In this document: positions 18,098-27,478 of the stretch, piece by piece
Numbering within the stretch: position 1 is the first letter of the stretch
Layout of the letters: each line of letters starts with the position of its first letter
Origin: Psychrobacter immobilis
Lineage (GTDB): Bacteria; Pseudomonadota; Gammaproteobacteria; Pseudomonadales; Moraxellaceae
Assembly (NCBI RefSeq): GCF_904846065.1
Contig: NZ_CAJGZV010000001.1
Span: 1,922,001 to 1,986,000 of the forward strand
DNA: 64,000 nt
Reading direction: 5' to 3'
Notes under the pieces: generated by a model
Seen by the model: the letters and a program-made list of their open reading frames with translations, nothing else
Told to the model about the DNA's origin: nothing
Databases searched by the model: none
Translations under genes and position numbers: made by a program

Positions 18098-20386
18098 ATG
18101 CAACTGTCTCGTTTATACTCTGCTTTATTTCGCCCTACTCTATTGAATATGTCTCGCCATCCCTTGTCATTAAAATCACTGTGCTCATCTTGTCTGTCTA
18201 CATCGGTAATACTACTGGGTGCAAGCCAAGCCGCGTGGGCACAAACAGATTTAAATGCTGACGCTCAATCCGATACCCCAAGCGTGGTACTCGATGAGAT
18301 TGTCGTGACCAGTAGTGCTGATGCATCAGCCGATGGGTTGCCAGATGCCTATGAAGGTGGTCAAGTAGCGACAGGAAGCCGTGTCGGAATCTTGGGCAAT
18401 CAAGACATCATGGACACGCCGTTCTCCACTACCTCATATACCAATGAATATATCGGCAATCAACAAGCCCAAAGTGTGGGCGACCTGCTCAAAAAAGACC
18501 CGACTGTTCGTGTCGCTAGAGGCTTTGGCAACTTTCAAGAAGCGTACTTTATGCGCGGCTTTGTCACAACCTCTGACGACACGATGTACAATGGTCTATA
18601 CGGCATATTGCCAAGGCAGTATATCGCTACTGAATTGTTCGAGCGTGTCGAGGTTCAACGCGGGGCATCTGCCATGCTAAATGGTGCAGCGCCCAGTGGT
18701 GGTAACGCCGGTGGTACGATTAACCTATTACCTAAGCGCGCCAGTAATGACCCACTACGTCAACTAACGCTTGGTTATGGTCAAGGTGATCAAGGCAAAA
18801 TCGCTATAGACGTCAGTGATCGCTTTGGTGCTGATGATGCATTTGGTGTGCGCTTTAACGCCGCTTATCAAGATGGCGACAGCGCGATTGATGATGAATC
18901 TTCAACACTGGGTCTTGCAGCGTTAGGACTAGATTATAGAGGCGATCAGTATCGATTATCAGCTGATTTGGGCTGGCAAGACAACAAACTCAAAGAGACT
19001 CGCCCTAGTGTCACGCTTGCTGGAGTTTCTAGAGTACCAAAAGCACCAGACGGCTCAAAGAATTGGGCGCAGCCTTGGACGTATTCAGATGAAGAAGATG
19101 TCTTTGGTACCATTCGAGGAGAATATGATTTTACTGATAATATTACCGCTTATGGTGCTTACGGTGTGCGAAGTGGTGAGGAAGAAAACTCACTGGCCAA
19201 TCTAACCGTCAACAATGTTGATGGTGCGGGTACGGTTTATCGCTTTGATAACTCTAGAAAAGATTTGGTACAAAGTGCTGAGCTCGGTCTGCGTGGTCAA
19301 TGGCAAACGGGTGGCGTGGCTCATCATTGGGTACTAGCAGCGGATCTCTATGACCAAGAAGAAAAAGGGGCGTTCGCCTATGATTTTGGTAATCAACCCG
19401 CAACCAATTTATATCGCCCTATTGACTACGCTGAGGTACCTTTTACAAGCACAGCAATCTTCGGTGGTAACTTAGACGATCCAAAATTGACCAATGAGAA
19501 GCAATTCCAGAGCTTTGCGCTAGCCGACACTATTTCTATGTTCGATGACAAGTTAAAAACTACTTTAGGTGTGCGTCATCAGAATTTAAAAACCACCAGC
19601 TATGATCCTAACACTCAGGCTAAAACGGCTGATTACGATAAAAGCGAGTGGACACCAAGCGTTGGAATTGTCTATCAACCAAGCATGGACTGGTCTGTTT
19701 ATGGTAACTATATCGAAAGCCTAGCGCCAGGCGCAAGGGCACCTCTGACTAATAATAGTGGTGCTGTCACCAATGGTGGTCAAAATTTAGATCCTTATGT
19801 GAGTGAGCAGACTGAGGTTGGCGTTAAGTATGACAATGGTTTAATTGGCAGTAGTTTGGCGATATTCCGCACTAATGAGCCGCGCGCTTATATCAATGAC
19901 GCCAACACCTTTGTGGCTGCTGGCGAAAATCGCCATCAAGGGGTGGAATTGACTGTATTTGGTAGCCCAAGCGAAAACATGCGTTTCAATGCTGGTGTTA
20001 CTTACTTAAATGCTGAGCAAAAAGACACGGGCGATGTGACGTTCGACGGCAACCGAGTCATCGGACTGCCCACGCTACAAAGCAACGTCAACCTAGAATA
20101 TGATTTAGCAGCAGTTGAAGGATTGACGGTGACCGGCGATATCATTCACACAGGCGCACGTTATGCTGATGCTGCCAACAGCTTAAAAGTTGACGGTTAT
20201 ACCACGCTAGATCTAGGTGCTCGCTACAAAACCATGCTCGCTGGACAAGACGTGACGCTAAAAGGAGTAGTTACTAATATTACTGGTGAAGACTATTGGC
20301 AATCAGTGGGTGGTTATGCGGGTGCTGGGTATTTAAATGCCGGTGAGCCTACTGCCCTAAAAGTATCAGCGACTTTCGACTTTTAA
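18098..20386 (+). CDS. TonB-dependent siderophore receptor (FhuA/FcuA-like)
   Basis: Outer-membrane ferric-siderophore receptor, 762 residues from the ATG at 18098; a GTG at 18083 is in frame but less likely. Signal peptide to about residue 46 (CLSTSVILLGASQAAWAQ), TonB-box region VVLDEIVVTSS, then a plug with SVGDLLKKDPTVRV, YFMRGF, RVEVQRGASAMLNGAAPSGG and GGTINLLPKRA. The barrel carries SEWTPSVGIVYQPSMDWSVYGNY and EQTEVGVKYD and ends in KVSATFDF with the terminal Phe. The plug is of the FhuA/FpvA siderophore class, not the heme class. Ligand unknown. A terminator at 20421-20455 ends the unit. Confidence 0.92.
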   Translation: MQLSRLYSALFRPTLLNMSRHPLSLKSLCSSCLSTSVILLGASQAAWAQTDLNADAQSDTPSVVLDEIVVTSSADASADGLPDAYEGGQVATGSRVGILGNQDIMDTPFSTTSYTNEYIGNQQAQSVGDLLKKDPTVRVARGFGNFQEAYFMRGFVTTSDDTMYNGLYGILPRQYIATELFERVEVQRGASAMLNGAAPSGGNAGGTINLLPKRASNDPLRQLTLGYGQGDQGKIAIDVSDRFGADDAFGVRFNAAYQDGDSAIDDESSTLGLAALGLDYRGDQYRLSADLGWQDNKLKETRPSVTLAGVSRVPKAPDGSKNWAQPWTYSDEEDVFGTIRGEYDFTDNITAYGAYGVRSGEEENSLANLTVNNVDGAGTVYRFDNSRKDLVQSAELGLRGQWQTGGVAHHWVLAADLYDQEEKGAFAYDFGNQPATNLYRPIDYAEVPFTSTAIFGGNLDDPKLTNEKQFQSFALADTISMFDDKLKTTLGVRHQNLKTTSYDPNTQAKTADYDKSEWTPSVGIVYQPSMDWSVYGNYIESLAPGARAPLTNNSGAVTNGGQNLDPYVSEQTEVGVKYDNGLIGSSLAIFRTNEPRAYINDANTFVAAGENRHQGVELTVFGSPSENMRFNAGVTYLNAEQKDTGDVTFDGNRVIGLPTLQSNVNLEYDLAAVEGLTVTGDIIHTGARYADAANSLKVDGYTTLDLGARYKTMLAGQDVTLKGVVTNITGEDYWQSVGGYAGAGYLNAGEPTALKVSATFDF

Positions 20387-20420
20387 GACATGCCCATTAA
20401 ACCACGTTTATAAGACTTAG

Positions 20421-20455
20421 ATAAAAGGGATTAGGCACCACCTACTCCCTTTTAT
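20421..20455 (+). terminator. Terminator of the first siderophore receptor
   Basis: ATAAAAGGGATTAGG pairs with CCTACTCCCTTTTAT around a five-base loop. It lies between the receptor and the ABC exporter and may act as a partial terminator. Confidence 0.7.
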
Positions 20456-20498
20456 GTTATCAAAAATACGCAAAAAACCATTCTATTATTGAGCCATT

Positions 20499-22211
20499 AT
20501 GTCCTCTCACGCCACCGTTTCTTTATATCAGATGATTTGGGCACACTATCGCCTGCCCTTTCTTAAAGTTATTTTCCTTAATTTGGTGAATGCGGCGGTC
20601 AGTGTGGGCATCATTGCCTATATCAATCACACCTTTATCAGTCAGCCTGTTTTTAATACCTTATCGTGGGCAAGCTTGGGTCAATTTTCAGCTTTGGTGC
20701 TGCTGCTATTAGTCACGACCTTCGTATCACAATATGCACTGACCCGTTTGGGGCATCAGTTCGTCTACGAGCTTAGAACCAAGCTGGTCAAACAAATCAT
20801 CGATACCAAAGTTCCGCAAATAGATCATTTGGGTAGCGCACGGTTACTCGCCAGCTTATCCTCAGATATTCAATCGATTACCGTCGCCTTTGTGCGTATG
20901 CCAGAACTGGTGCAAGGCGTTATTTTATCGGTTGGTGTCGCCCTTTATTTAGGCTGGTTGTCGCTGCCATTATTATTGATTGTCATGTTTTGGATTGCGA
21001 TGACGATTTGGATAAGCACCATTTTAGTGAAGCATGTCTATACTCATTTAAGAGAGCTCAGAGAGATCAATGATCTTTTATATGAGGACTATCAATCCAT
21101 TATAGATGGTCGCAAAGAGCTGGCGCTTAATCAACACCGCGCTGAAAAACTCTACAAACATGATTTTTTAAATCATGCCAAGTCTTATCAAAATCGAGTG
21201 ATTAAATCGGATACGTATCATTTATCCGCCGTGAATTGGTCGAATATTATGATGTTCGCAGCCATTGGTGTGGTGTTTGCCGTGTCAAATTATCTTACTA
21301 TTCCAATGGGTATTGCCACCACTTTCTCTTTAACCATTCTATTCATGCAATCACCCATCCTCCATGCCGTCGGCGCGTATCCGACCTTACAAACGGCACA
21401 AGTGGCGCTGGATAAAATACAATCTTTAGAATTGGCGGAGTACCAATCAACCTTTACAACGGATATTGTGGTCAACAACTGGCAGTCCATATCGTTCAAT
21501 GATATTGGCTATCGCTATGCAAGTATTAATACCGATGCAAATGAGCTAGTGGTCAAAGAAAATGAGCATGCTAGCGATATCCTAAAATCGGTTAATCTGA
21601 CTTTGCAACGTGGCGATGTGGTGTTTTTAATCGGGGCGAATGGTAGCGGTAAATCTACGCTTGCCAAGATTATTACAGGCATTTTCACCCCTAGCATCGG
21701 TGCTGTAAAAATAGACAGCCAGCTCGTTGACTCAGAAAACAACGCCGATTACCGACAGCTTTTTTCTGCCATTTTTAGCGATCAGCATCTTTTTAAACAG
21801 CTGATTGGTAGAGAGAGACAGCAACCCGATGAAGCGCTCGTAAATACATGGCTGCATAAATTGAATTTACAAGATAAAGTCAGCGTGACTGACAACCAAT
21901 TATCGACCGACAAGCTATCACAAGGACAACGCAAGCGCTTGGCCATGCTCATTGCCGTGGCTGAACAAAAAGACATACTGCTACTCGATGAATGGGCGGC
22001 TGACCAAGATCCTGCCTTTCGCCGAGTGTTTTATCAAACACTGATACCTGAACTCAAAGCCTTGGGTAAAACGCTGTTTATCATCAGTCATGATGACGGT
22101 TACTTTGAGCATGCAGATCGATTATTACTGATGAAAGAAGGCCGATTGATTGAGTTAAATGCTGAAGAGCGTCAACGTGCTAGTGCCGATGCCATTGCTA
22201 TGTTGGAGTGA
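20499..22211 (+). CDS. SyrD/PvdE/YojI-type ABC exporter (fused permease-ATPase)
   Basis: Inner-membrane half-transporter with about six membrane helices (residues 1-310) and an ATPase domain: Walker A GANGSGKST near residue 380, signature LSQGQRKRLAM and Walker B ILLLDEWAADQDP. DEWAADQDP and the DGRKELALNQHRAE coupling region mark the cyclic-peptide/siderophore exporter group (SyrD, PvdE, YojI). Relatives move peptide siderophores or microcin-like peptides to the periplasm. No peptide synthetase or siderophore biosynthesis gene is in the window, so the substrate is unknown; recycling of a siderophore after iron release is an inference. It ends at a convergent terminator. Confidence 0.88.
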   Translation: MSSHATVSLYQMIWAHYRLPFLKVIFLNLVNAAVSVGIIAYINHTFISQPVFNTLSWASLGQFSALVLLLLVTTFVSQYALTRLGHQFVYELRTKLVKQIIDTKVPQIDHLGSARLLASLSSDIQSITVAFVRMPELVQGVILSVGVALYLGWLSLPLLLIVMFWIAMTIWISTILVKHVYTHLRELREINDLLYEDYQSIIDGRKELALNQHRAEKLYKHDFLNHAKSYQNRVIKSDTYHLSAVNWSNIMMFAAIGVVFAVSNYLTIPMGIATTFSLTILFMQSPILHAVGAYPTLQTAQVALDKIQSLELAEYQSTFTTDIVVNNWQSISFNDIGYRYASINTDANELVVKENEHASDILKSVNLTLQRGDVVFLIGANGSGKSTLAKIITGIFTPSIGAVKIDSQLVDSENNADYRQLFSAIFSDQHLFKQLIGRERQQPDEALVNTWLHKLNLQDKVSVTDNQLSTDKLSQGQRKRLAMLIAVAEQKDILLLDEWAADQDPAFRRVFYQTLIPELKALGKTLFIISHDDGYFEHADRLLLMKEGRLIELNAEERQRASADAIAMLE

Positions 22212-22245
22212 ATACTGGCTTAGTAAAAAGTTAATGGCGAGCAAT

Positions 22246-22284
22246 AAAAAATCAGGGCATCTTTTAGAAAGTTGCCCTGATTTT
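22246..22284. terminator. Convergent terminator between the ABC exporter and the PepSY gene
   Basis: AAAATCAGGGCA and TGCCCTGATTTT are perfect arms around a 13-base loop, with A/T runs on both sides. Confidence 0.82.
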
Positions 22285-22332
22285 GTGTAAATAAGAATGA
22301 CTTTTTGAATGGCTCTCTTATTTTATTTAATT

Positions 22333-23835
22333 TTAAAATAATAATTTCTGTAAAAAACCAACCCGTGAAATGACTAAGAAATCTAGTAATCCGATAGCGA
22401 CAATCGCGATGATGGCGGTCGGGAATATGATTGCCACTGCTAACAAAGGAATGGCAAACGGCCACCATATAGAAAAACTGAGACCACGCGCTGGTGGATT
22501 TAGTCCAACCTTTTCACTGGCATGACGTGGACGGCGTTGCCACCACATAATGTAACCGCTCACACAAATAGCAATAACCGATAAGCAAAATAGGACATTG
22601 ACCAATACGCTCCACCATCCAAGCGTCCCCATATGAATAGCAATGCCCGCCGCCATAAATTTACCAAAAGCATTATAATCATCAAAGCGGATATCTGCCA
22701 AAATATTGCCCGAATAACGATCGATATGTACCGTACGATCAGCCATTGGATTTTTCATATCATAGCTCATTGAGTCTTGGCTAATCGTCCAGACGCCCGT
22801 ATTACCCTGTGGCAGATTTAATTGGTAACGTCCGACAATACCAATCTCACGGGCAAATCGATCTACAGTATCGATCATAATCGGTATATTGGACGCGATA
22901 CCATCCTTGCCAGCGACAGTGCCAGATGTTGGCATTGGTGTCAATTCAAGCACCCAAGGCACATCTTTGGTACTACCCGTATTTAGTGCATCACCATGCG
23001 TGGGTGCTGTGGCTGGTGTTGCTCCATGAACGTGCGGCGTGGCTTCAGCGTTATTCATATCCATACCAACATGATGTTGACTGTGATCAATAGAAAGCGG
23101 CATTGGCGCAACGCCCCATTTGCCCGCAGGAAACTGACTCCATGCCTGCACGACTCGCTCGCCCCAGATGCCTGCCCATGCCATTCCTGAAATACAGAAA
23201 AACAGTAGCAACACAGATATCCAACTGCCCAATGTCGCATGAATGGTACGTATGAATGAGCGTTTTTTCTTATTATTTACAGCATCATTGGGTATAAGCA
23301 TGGCTTTGAGTGATTTGCGTTTTTGCCACCACAAATACCAACCCGTTAGAATCATTAAGATGGTTAATGAGGCAGTGGTTTCTTGGATATAATCACCGAC
23401 TTTGCCCAATAGTAAATCAGCATGAATATCATTAAAGGTATAGTACAGACCACTATTAGTCGGTGTGCTTTTGACGATATCAGCCGTATAAGGATTCACC
23501 GCCACCATATTCTCATGACTGGCTGACTTAACTTGAAACAAGGCAACGGTGCCCGTATCACGAGGCGCGATATATTTCACCAGCGTGCTGTTAGATAAAG
23601 TGTTCAACGCGTTTTTAGCTTGCGTAGAAATAGGTGCTGTCACCGCTGAATCTGGGGTGGTAATGGTGAGGCGATCGTCATCACGACCTGCTATGTTAGA
23701 CATCAACAGCATGCCAAGTGCGCTGCAAGCTAGGATAATTAGGAAAGGTGCTATAAACATTCCCGCATAAAAATGCCAACGCCATACCGTAAAATAGCGT
23801 TGAGTATTGGTTGCTTGACTTGTATGTCTGTTCAT
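22333..23835 (-). CDS. PepSY-associated membrane protein (PiuB-like)
   Basis: Large inner-membrane protein of the iron-regulated PepSY_TM family, often next to siderophore receptors and proposed to reduce or handle iron-siderophores in the periplasm. From the ATG at 23835 (AAAGGT before it) it has an N-terminal helix (TVWRWHFYAGMFIAPFLIIL, residues about 16-35), a periplasmic PepSY stretch, a helix near 160-180 (LTILMILTGWYLWWQKR), another near 215-235, a His/Thr-rich loop (HSQHHVGMDMNNAEATPHVHG) and two or three C-terminal helices including GYIMWWQRRPR. The His-rich loop could bind metal. It is divergent from the second siderophore receptor and shares its control region. Confidence 0.85.
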   Translation of the reverse strand: MNRHTSQATNTQRYFTVWRWHFYAGMFIAPFLIILACSALGMLLMSNIAGRDDDRLTITTPDSAVTAPISTQAKNALNTLSNSTLVKYIAPRDTGTVALFQVKSASHENMVAVNPYTADIVKSTPTNSGLYYTFNDIHADLLLGKVGDYIQETTASLTILMILTGWYLWWQKRKSLKAMLIPNDAVNNKKKRSFIRTIHATLGSWISVLLLFFCISGMAWAGIWGERVVQAWSQFPAGKWGVAPMPLSIDHSQHHVGMDMNNAEATPHVHGATPATAPTHGDALNTGSTKDVPWVLELTPMPTSGTVAGKDGIASNIPIMIDTVDRFAREIGIVGRYQLNLPQGNTGVWTISQDSMSYDMKNPMADRTVHIDRYSGNILADIRFDDYNAFGKFMAAGIAIHMGTLGWWSVLVNVLFCLSVIAICVSGYIMWWQRRPRHASEKVGLNPPARGLSFSIWWPFAIPLLAVAIIFPTAIIAIVAIGLLDFLVISRVGFLQKLLF

Positions 23836-24190
23836 AAATATGACCTTTAACAATCTTTGGTTGCTCAATGAACGACCTAGACCTATTAATAGTAGTAATA
23901 AATCCTGTCTGTCTGTTGATCTAAAAGTTGATTCCAAATAGACGGCTGCATCATACGAGAAAAGCCTTGTAAACACCATTGCTTATAGTCAAAAATTATC
24001 GTCATATTAAGGCGTTTCTTCAATTTTCATGTTTGCATCATAGTCATCTTAATGGCTAAAAATGAGGCTACTTCACTCGACATCTTACTAAGAACGCTTT
24101 GTTTGTAAATTTTTAATGATAATGATAATCATTAATGTTATTATTCCTTTTCTTTCGCTTTCGGCATTTGATAACTTACAAGGAAATATG
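23836..24190. other. Divergent PepSY/receptor control region
   Basis: No separate gene. The frame of each flanking gene continues into this region, but the ribosome sites place the starts at 23835 and 24191. It contains the best Fur box of the window. Confidence 0.6.
24118..24136. promoter_or_regulatory. Fur box between the PepSY gene and the second siderophore receptor
   Basis: GATAATGATAATCATTAAT agrees with the Fur consensus at 17 of 19 positions. It can serve both divergent genes. Confidence 0.85.
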
Positions 24191-26416
24191 ATGCGTTTTA
24201 TCTCAACGTCTACATCCATTCGTCAAAAACGTTTAACTCTCGCGGTGCAATTGGGATTGGCAATGGGTTTGAGCCACGCAGCTTATGCTGAGACGATGCC
24301 GAATAACATCGAAAACAGTGTTGAGAACGACGTCGATAATGATGTTGGTAGTGATGTTAATAATAATGAGACTGTGACACCATCGACCACCTTGGATACC
24401 ATTACTGTCTATGCCGACAACTATCGTAGTACAGGCACCAAAACAGCGTTAGATCCCAATGATGCACCCATGAGCTATACGAGAATCGATCAAGCGCTGT
24501 TACAAAAACGTCAAGCAGACAGTGTCAATGCAGCGTTACGTTATGAGCCAGGGGTGAGTACTGAGAGTCGCGGTACCGTATCCATCTTTGATGAATACAA
24601 TATTCGCGGTTTTAAAACTTACTCCAATTTTTACGATGGATTAAGACTGCCCTACGATGGGGCTTGGAATCTGATGCCGCAAGTCGATATCTACGCAACA
24701 GAAGCAGTCGAAGTGGTCAAAGGGCCCGCATCCTCACTCTATGGCTATGCATCTCCAGGTGGCATGGTCAATCAAGTCGCCAAAACCCCAAAAAGCACTC
24801 AAGCATCTGAGGTACAGTTGCGAGTGGGTAATCAAAACCTAAAAGAAGTGGCGGTCGATACGACAGGACCTATCACAGATACGCTCAATTATCGTTTGGT
24901 GGCGTTAAAACGACAAAAAGACGGGCAGATGCAGACCACAGAAGAAGAGCGCACACTGATCAATCCGTCACTGCAATGGCAACCGACAGAAGATGTGTCC
25001 GTTCTTGCCAATCTGTTTTATCAAGATGATCCGGAAATGGTGCCTTCCACCCCACTGCCTGCCGTTGGCACTGTCTACCATGCCAGCTATGGCAAACTGG
25101 GCAGTGATGCCTATGCCGGCGATGAGTGGAATCACTTCAGCAAAGAAGTACTCATGCCAAGTGTTACCATAAACTGGGACATCAATGATAAGTTGACGTT
25201 CAAGCACATTCTGCGCTATACCGACGCCGACGCGCAGCAGCGTAATATGTACAACAGCGGGTTTGTAAGTGGTAGTGATAAGATAATAAATCGCGTGGCC
25301 TACACCACCGATGAAAGTATGAACAACTGGACCACGGACAACCAGCTTGCTTATCAGTTAGATACTACCAATACCTCGCACAATTTATTATTTGGTATTG
25401 AGTATCAAGAGACAGACAGTACCGCCACTTATTATGATGCTGGCGCAGATGGCACGCCAAACCTTGATTTGTCTAACCCAGATTTTTCGCAAATTAATGC
25501 CGATACTTTGCCTTTAGAGGCTTATCGTCAAAATGAAAACATTGAACAAAGCCAGCTTGGTTTTTATATACAAGATGAAATGAAATGGCAAGATTTGATA
25601 GTAGTAGCAGGCTTACGTCATGATAACTTTGATAGTATCACTAAGCAAACCAAGGCTTCTGAAGGTGCCATCTATAGTGATAGAACCATTGACAATGATG
25701 CCTCGAAAACCAGTGGTCGTCTCGCAGCTATCTATGACTTTGATAATGGGCTATCTCCTTATGCTAGTTATTCTCAGTCGTTTCAGCCAGTGGTCGGTAG
25801 TAACTTTATTACCAATGCGCCATTTAAGCCAACGACTGCCGATCAGCTAGAGGCTGGTGTCAAATATCTCTCTGCCAATCGCGCCACACAAGGAACATTA
25901 GCAGTATTTGATATCACTCAAAAAAACGTCGTGGTGGCTGATGAAATCAATTATAGAAGTCAAACACAAACGGGTGAAATTACCTCCAAAGGCTTTGAAG
26001 TCTCAGGCAGCCATATGCTTAATGATTGGGTAGATATTGCCACCAGTTATAGCTATACCGATGCTGAAATTACAGAAGATGAATTCAACCCTGAGGTGGT
26101 TGGCAATACCCCTGCGCAAACGGCGAAGCACAAGGCAACATTGTGGGCAGATTATTATGCTACTGACAAGCTCAGTCTCAATGCTGGCGTACGCTATGAA
26201 GGCGGTATGCAACTTGATAAGCAAAACTCAGACGAATTACCAAGCGTGACTTTGGTAGACATTGGCGGTAATTATCAAATCAATCCGATGCTCACTGTCG
26301 GCGCGAGTGTCAACAATCTCTTTGATAAAACCTATGTTGGCGCTTGTTATGATATTAACAATTGCTGGATGGGACCTGAGCGCCAAATGTCCGTCAGCCT
26401 AAAAGCCAATTTTTAG
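24191..26416 (+). CDS. TonB-dependent siderophore receptor (FhuA/FoxA-like)
   Basis: Outer-membrane ferric-siderophore receptor, 741 residues from the ATG at 24191 (AAGGA six bases before; the ATG at 24188 is also possible). Signal peptide to about residue 34 (LAMGLSHAAYA), then an Asn/Asp/Val/Glu-rich low-complexity linker, TonB box TLDTITVYA, and a plug with SVNAALRYEPGVSTE, YNIRGF, VEVVKGPASSLYGYASPGGMVN and a barrel ending MSVSLKANF. The pattern is that of FhuA/FoxA ferrichrome and ferrioxamine receptors. The downstream CYDINNCW pair of cysteines near the end is typical of that group. It is followed 100 bases later by a SIP gene, probably in the same transcript. Confidence 0.92.
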   Translation: MRFISTSTSIRQKRLTLAVQLGLAMGLSHAAYAETMPNNIENSVENDVDNDVGSDVNNNETVTPSTTLDTITVYADNYRSTGTKTALDPNDAPMSYTRIDQALLQKRQADSVNAALRYEPGVSTESRGTVSIFDEYNIRGFKTYSNFYDGLRLPYDGAWNLMPQVDIYATEAVEVVKGPASSLYGYASPGGMVNQVAKTPKSTQASEVQLRVGNQNLKEVAVDTTGPITDTLNYRLVALKRQKDGQMQTTEEERTLINPSLQWQPTEDVSVLANLFYQDDPEMVPSTPLPAVGTVYHASYGKLGSDAYAGDEWNHFSKEVLMPSVTINWDINDKLTFKHILRYTDADAQQRNMYNSGFVSGSDKIINRVAYTTDESMNNWTTDNQLAYQLDTTNTSHNLLFGIEYQETDSTATYYDAGADGTPNLDLSNPDFSQINADTLPLEAYRQNENIEQSQLGFYIQDEMKWQDLIVVAGLRHDNFDSITKQTKASEGAIYSDRTIDNDASKTSGRLAAIYDFDNGLSPYASYSQSFQPVVGSNFITNAPFKPTTADQLEAGVKYLSANRATQGTLAVFDITQKNVVVADEINYRSQTQTGEITSKGFEVSGSHMLNDWVDIATSYSYTDAEITEDEFNPEVVGNTPAQTAKHKATLWADYYATDKLSLNAGVRYEGGMQLDKQNSDELPSVTLVDIGGNYQINPMLTVGASVNNLFDKTYVGACYDINNCWMGPERQMSVSLKANF

Positions 26417-26517
26417 GCAATGTAGAACTTACCATTACTAGAGAATGTCCTCAATCTGAACCAAATCTAATAAATGAGCTAAAAATATGAAACAGTTAAA
26501 TAAAGGAAAGTATTAAT

Positions 26518-27285
26518 ATGGCAAAACCTACCCCAAGAATGCTAGATGTAATTAGCAGTAAATACCTCACGCCACATATGTGCCGCGTCACGCTTGGCGG
26601 TGCTGGACTGACTGATTTTCCGGCAGATCAAGAAAGCGCGTACATTAAGCTAATATTCCCTCAAGGCGACGAGGCTCGACCATTGATGCGCACCTATACC
26701 GTCAGCGTTCAACGTGATGACGAAATAGATGTCGATTTTGCGTTGCATGAGACAGAAGGCCCTGCTTCAACATGGGCACGTAACACCCAAGTGGGTGAGC
26801 AAATATTGGTAGGCGGCCCTGGACCAAAGAAGCTGATTAACAATGAGGCAGATTGGTTTTTATTGATCGGTGATATGACAGCGCTGCCGGCAATTACCAT
26901 CAATCTTGCCCAGCTACCTGCTGACGCACACGGCTATGCAGTCCTTGAGATTACCACTGAAGCAGATAAGCAACTACTCAAGAAGCCAGACAACCTTGAC
27001 ATTCATTGGGTGATAAACGCGCATCCAAATGCACATCCAAATGCACATCCAAATGAACAAAGCAGCCCATTACTTGATCGCGTTAAAACGCTTACGTGGC
27101 TAGCAGGACAACCTGCTGTTTGGACAGCTTGCGAGTTCCATAGTATGCGCGCTCTACGCCATTATTTTAAGGTAGATCGCCCAATACCAAAAACACATTT
27201 GTACATATCTAGCTATTGGAAAGTCGATAGCACAGAAGATCAGCATAAAATTGTCAAACGAGAGGATGCCCAAAGTATAGAATGA
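26518..27285 (+). CDS. Siderophore-interacting protein (ferric-siderophore reductase)
   Basis: Cytoplasmic flavin reductase of the SIP/ViuB family, 255 residues, that frees iron from imported siderophores with NAD(P)H. Signatures are MRTYTVSVQR (residues about 61-70, the flavin-binding RxYT), DFALHETEGPASTWAR, then GGPGPKKL, WFLLIGDMTALPAI and a SIP C-terminal half ending in HLYISSYWK. A His-Pro-Asn-Ala repeat made of three 12-base units (27022-27057) is inserted in the loop before the last subdomain. It follows the siderophore receptor, so uptake and iron release are encoded together. Confidence 0.9.
   Translation: MAKPTPRMLDVISSKYLTPHMCRVTLGGAGLTDFPADQESAYIKLIFPQGDEARPLMRTYTVSVQRDDEIDVDFALHETEGPASTWARNTQVGEQILVGGPGPKKLINNEADWFLLIGDMTALPAITINLAQLPADAHGYAVLEITTEADKQLLKKPDNLDIHWVINAHPNAHPNAHPNEQSSPLLDRVKTLTWLAGQPAVWTACEFHSMRALRHYFKVDRPIPKTHLYISSYWKVDSTEDQHKIVKREDAQSIE
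27022..27057 (+). repeat. 12-base tandem repeat inside the SIP gene
   Basis: Three consecutive copies of CATCCAAATGCA (the third ends GAA), reading His-Pro-Asn-Ala in frame. A unit that is a multiple of three keeps the frame open whatever the copy number. Confidence 0.85.
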
Positions 27286-27436
27286 TAAGCAATGACGTTT
27301 TGTATTTTTGAACTGTTTTAAAAGCGGTTTGAGTAATGATTGATAAATTTTGCCTTACTAATCATTACCCCGCTTCTTATCTACTTTTATTGGCTAAATA
27401 AAAGTATAGTGACAAAATATAGTGGCATTGTAGAAT

Positions 27437-27460
27437 ATGAGCAGCTGGTGAGCTGCTCAT
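27437..27460. terminator. Hairpin between the SIP gene and the cupin gene
   Basis: ATGAGCAGCT and AGCTGCTCAT are perfect 10-base arms around GGTG between two convergent genes. A T-run is missing on both sides, so it is a weak terminator or a transcript-end structure. Confidence 0.5.
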
Positions 27461-27478
27461 AAAATGTGATCACTACCC

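Noticed and set aside
27022..27057. Short tandem repeat considered as a CRISPR-like array
   Set aside because: The units are 12 bases without spacers, lie inside a coding sequence and keep the frame.
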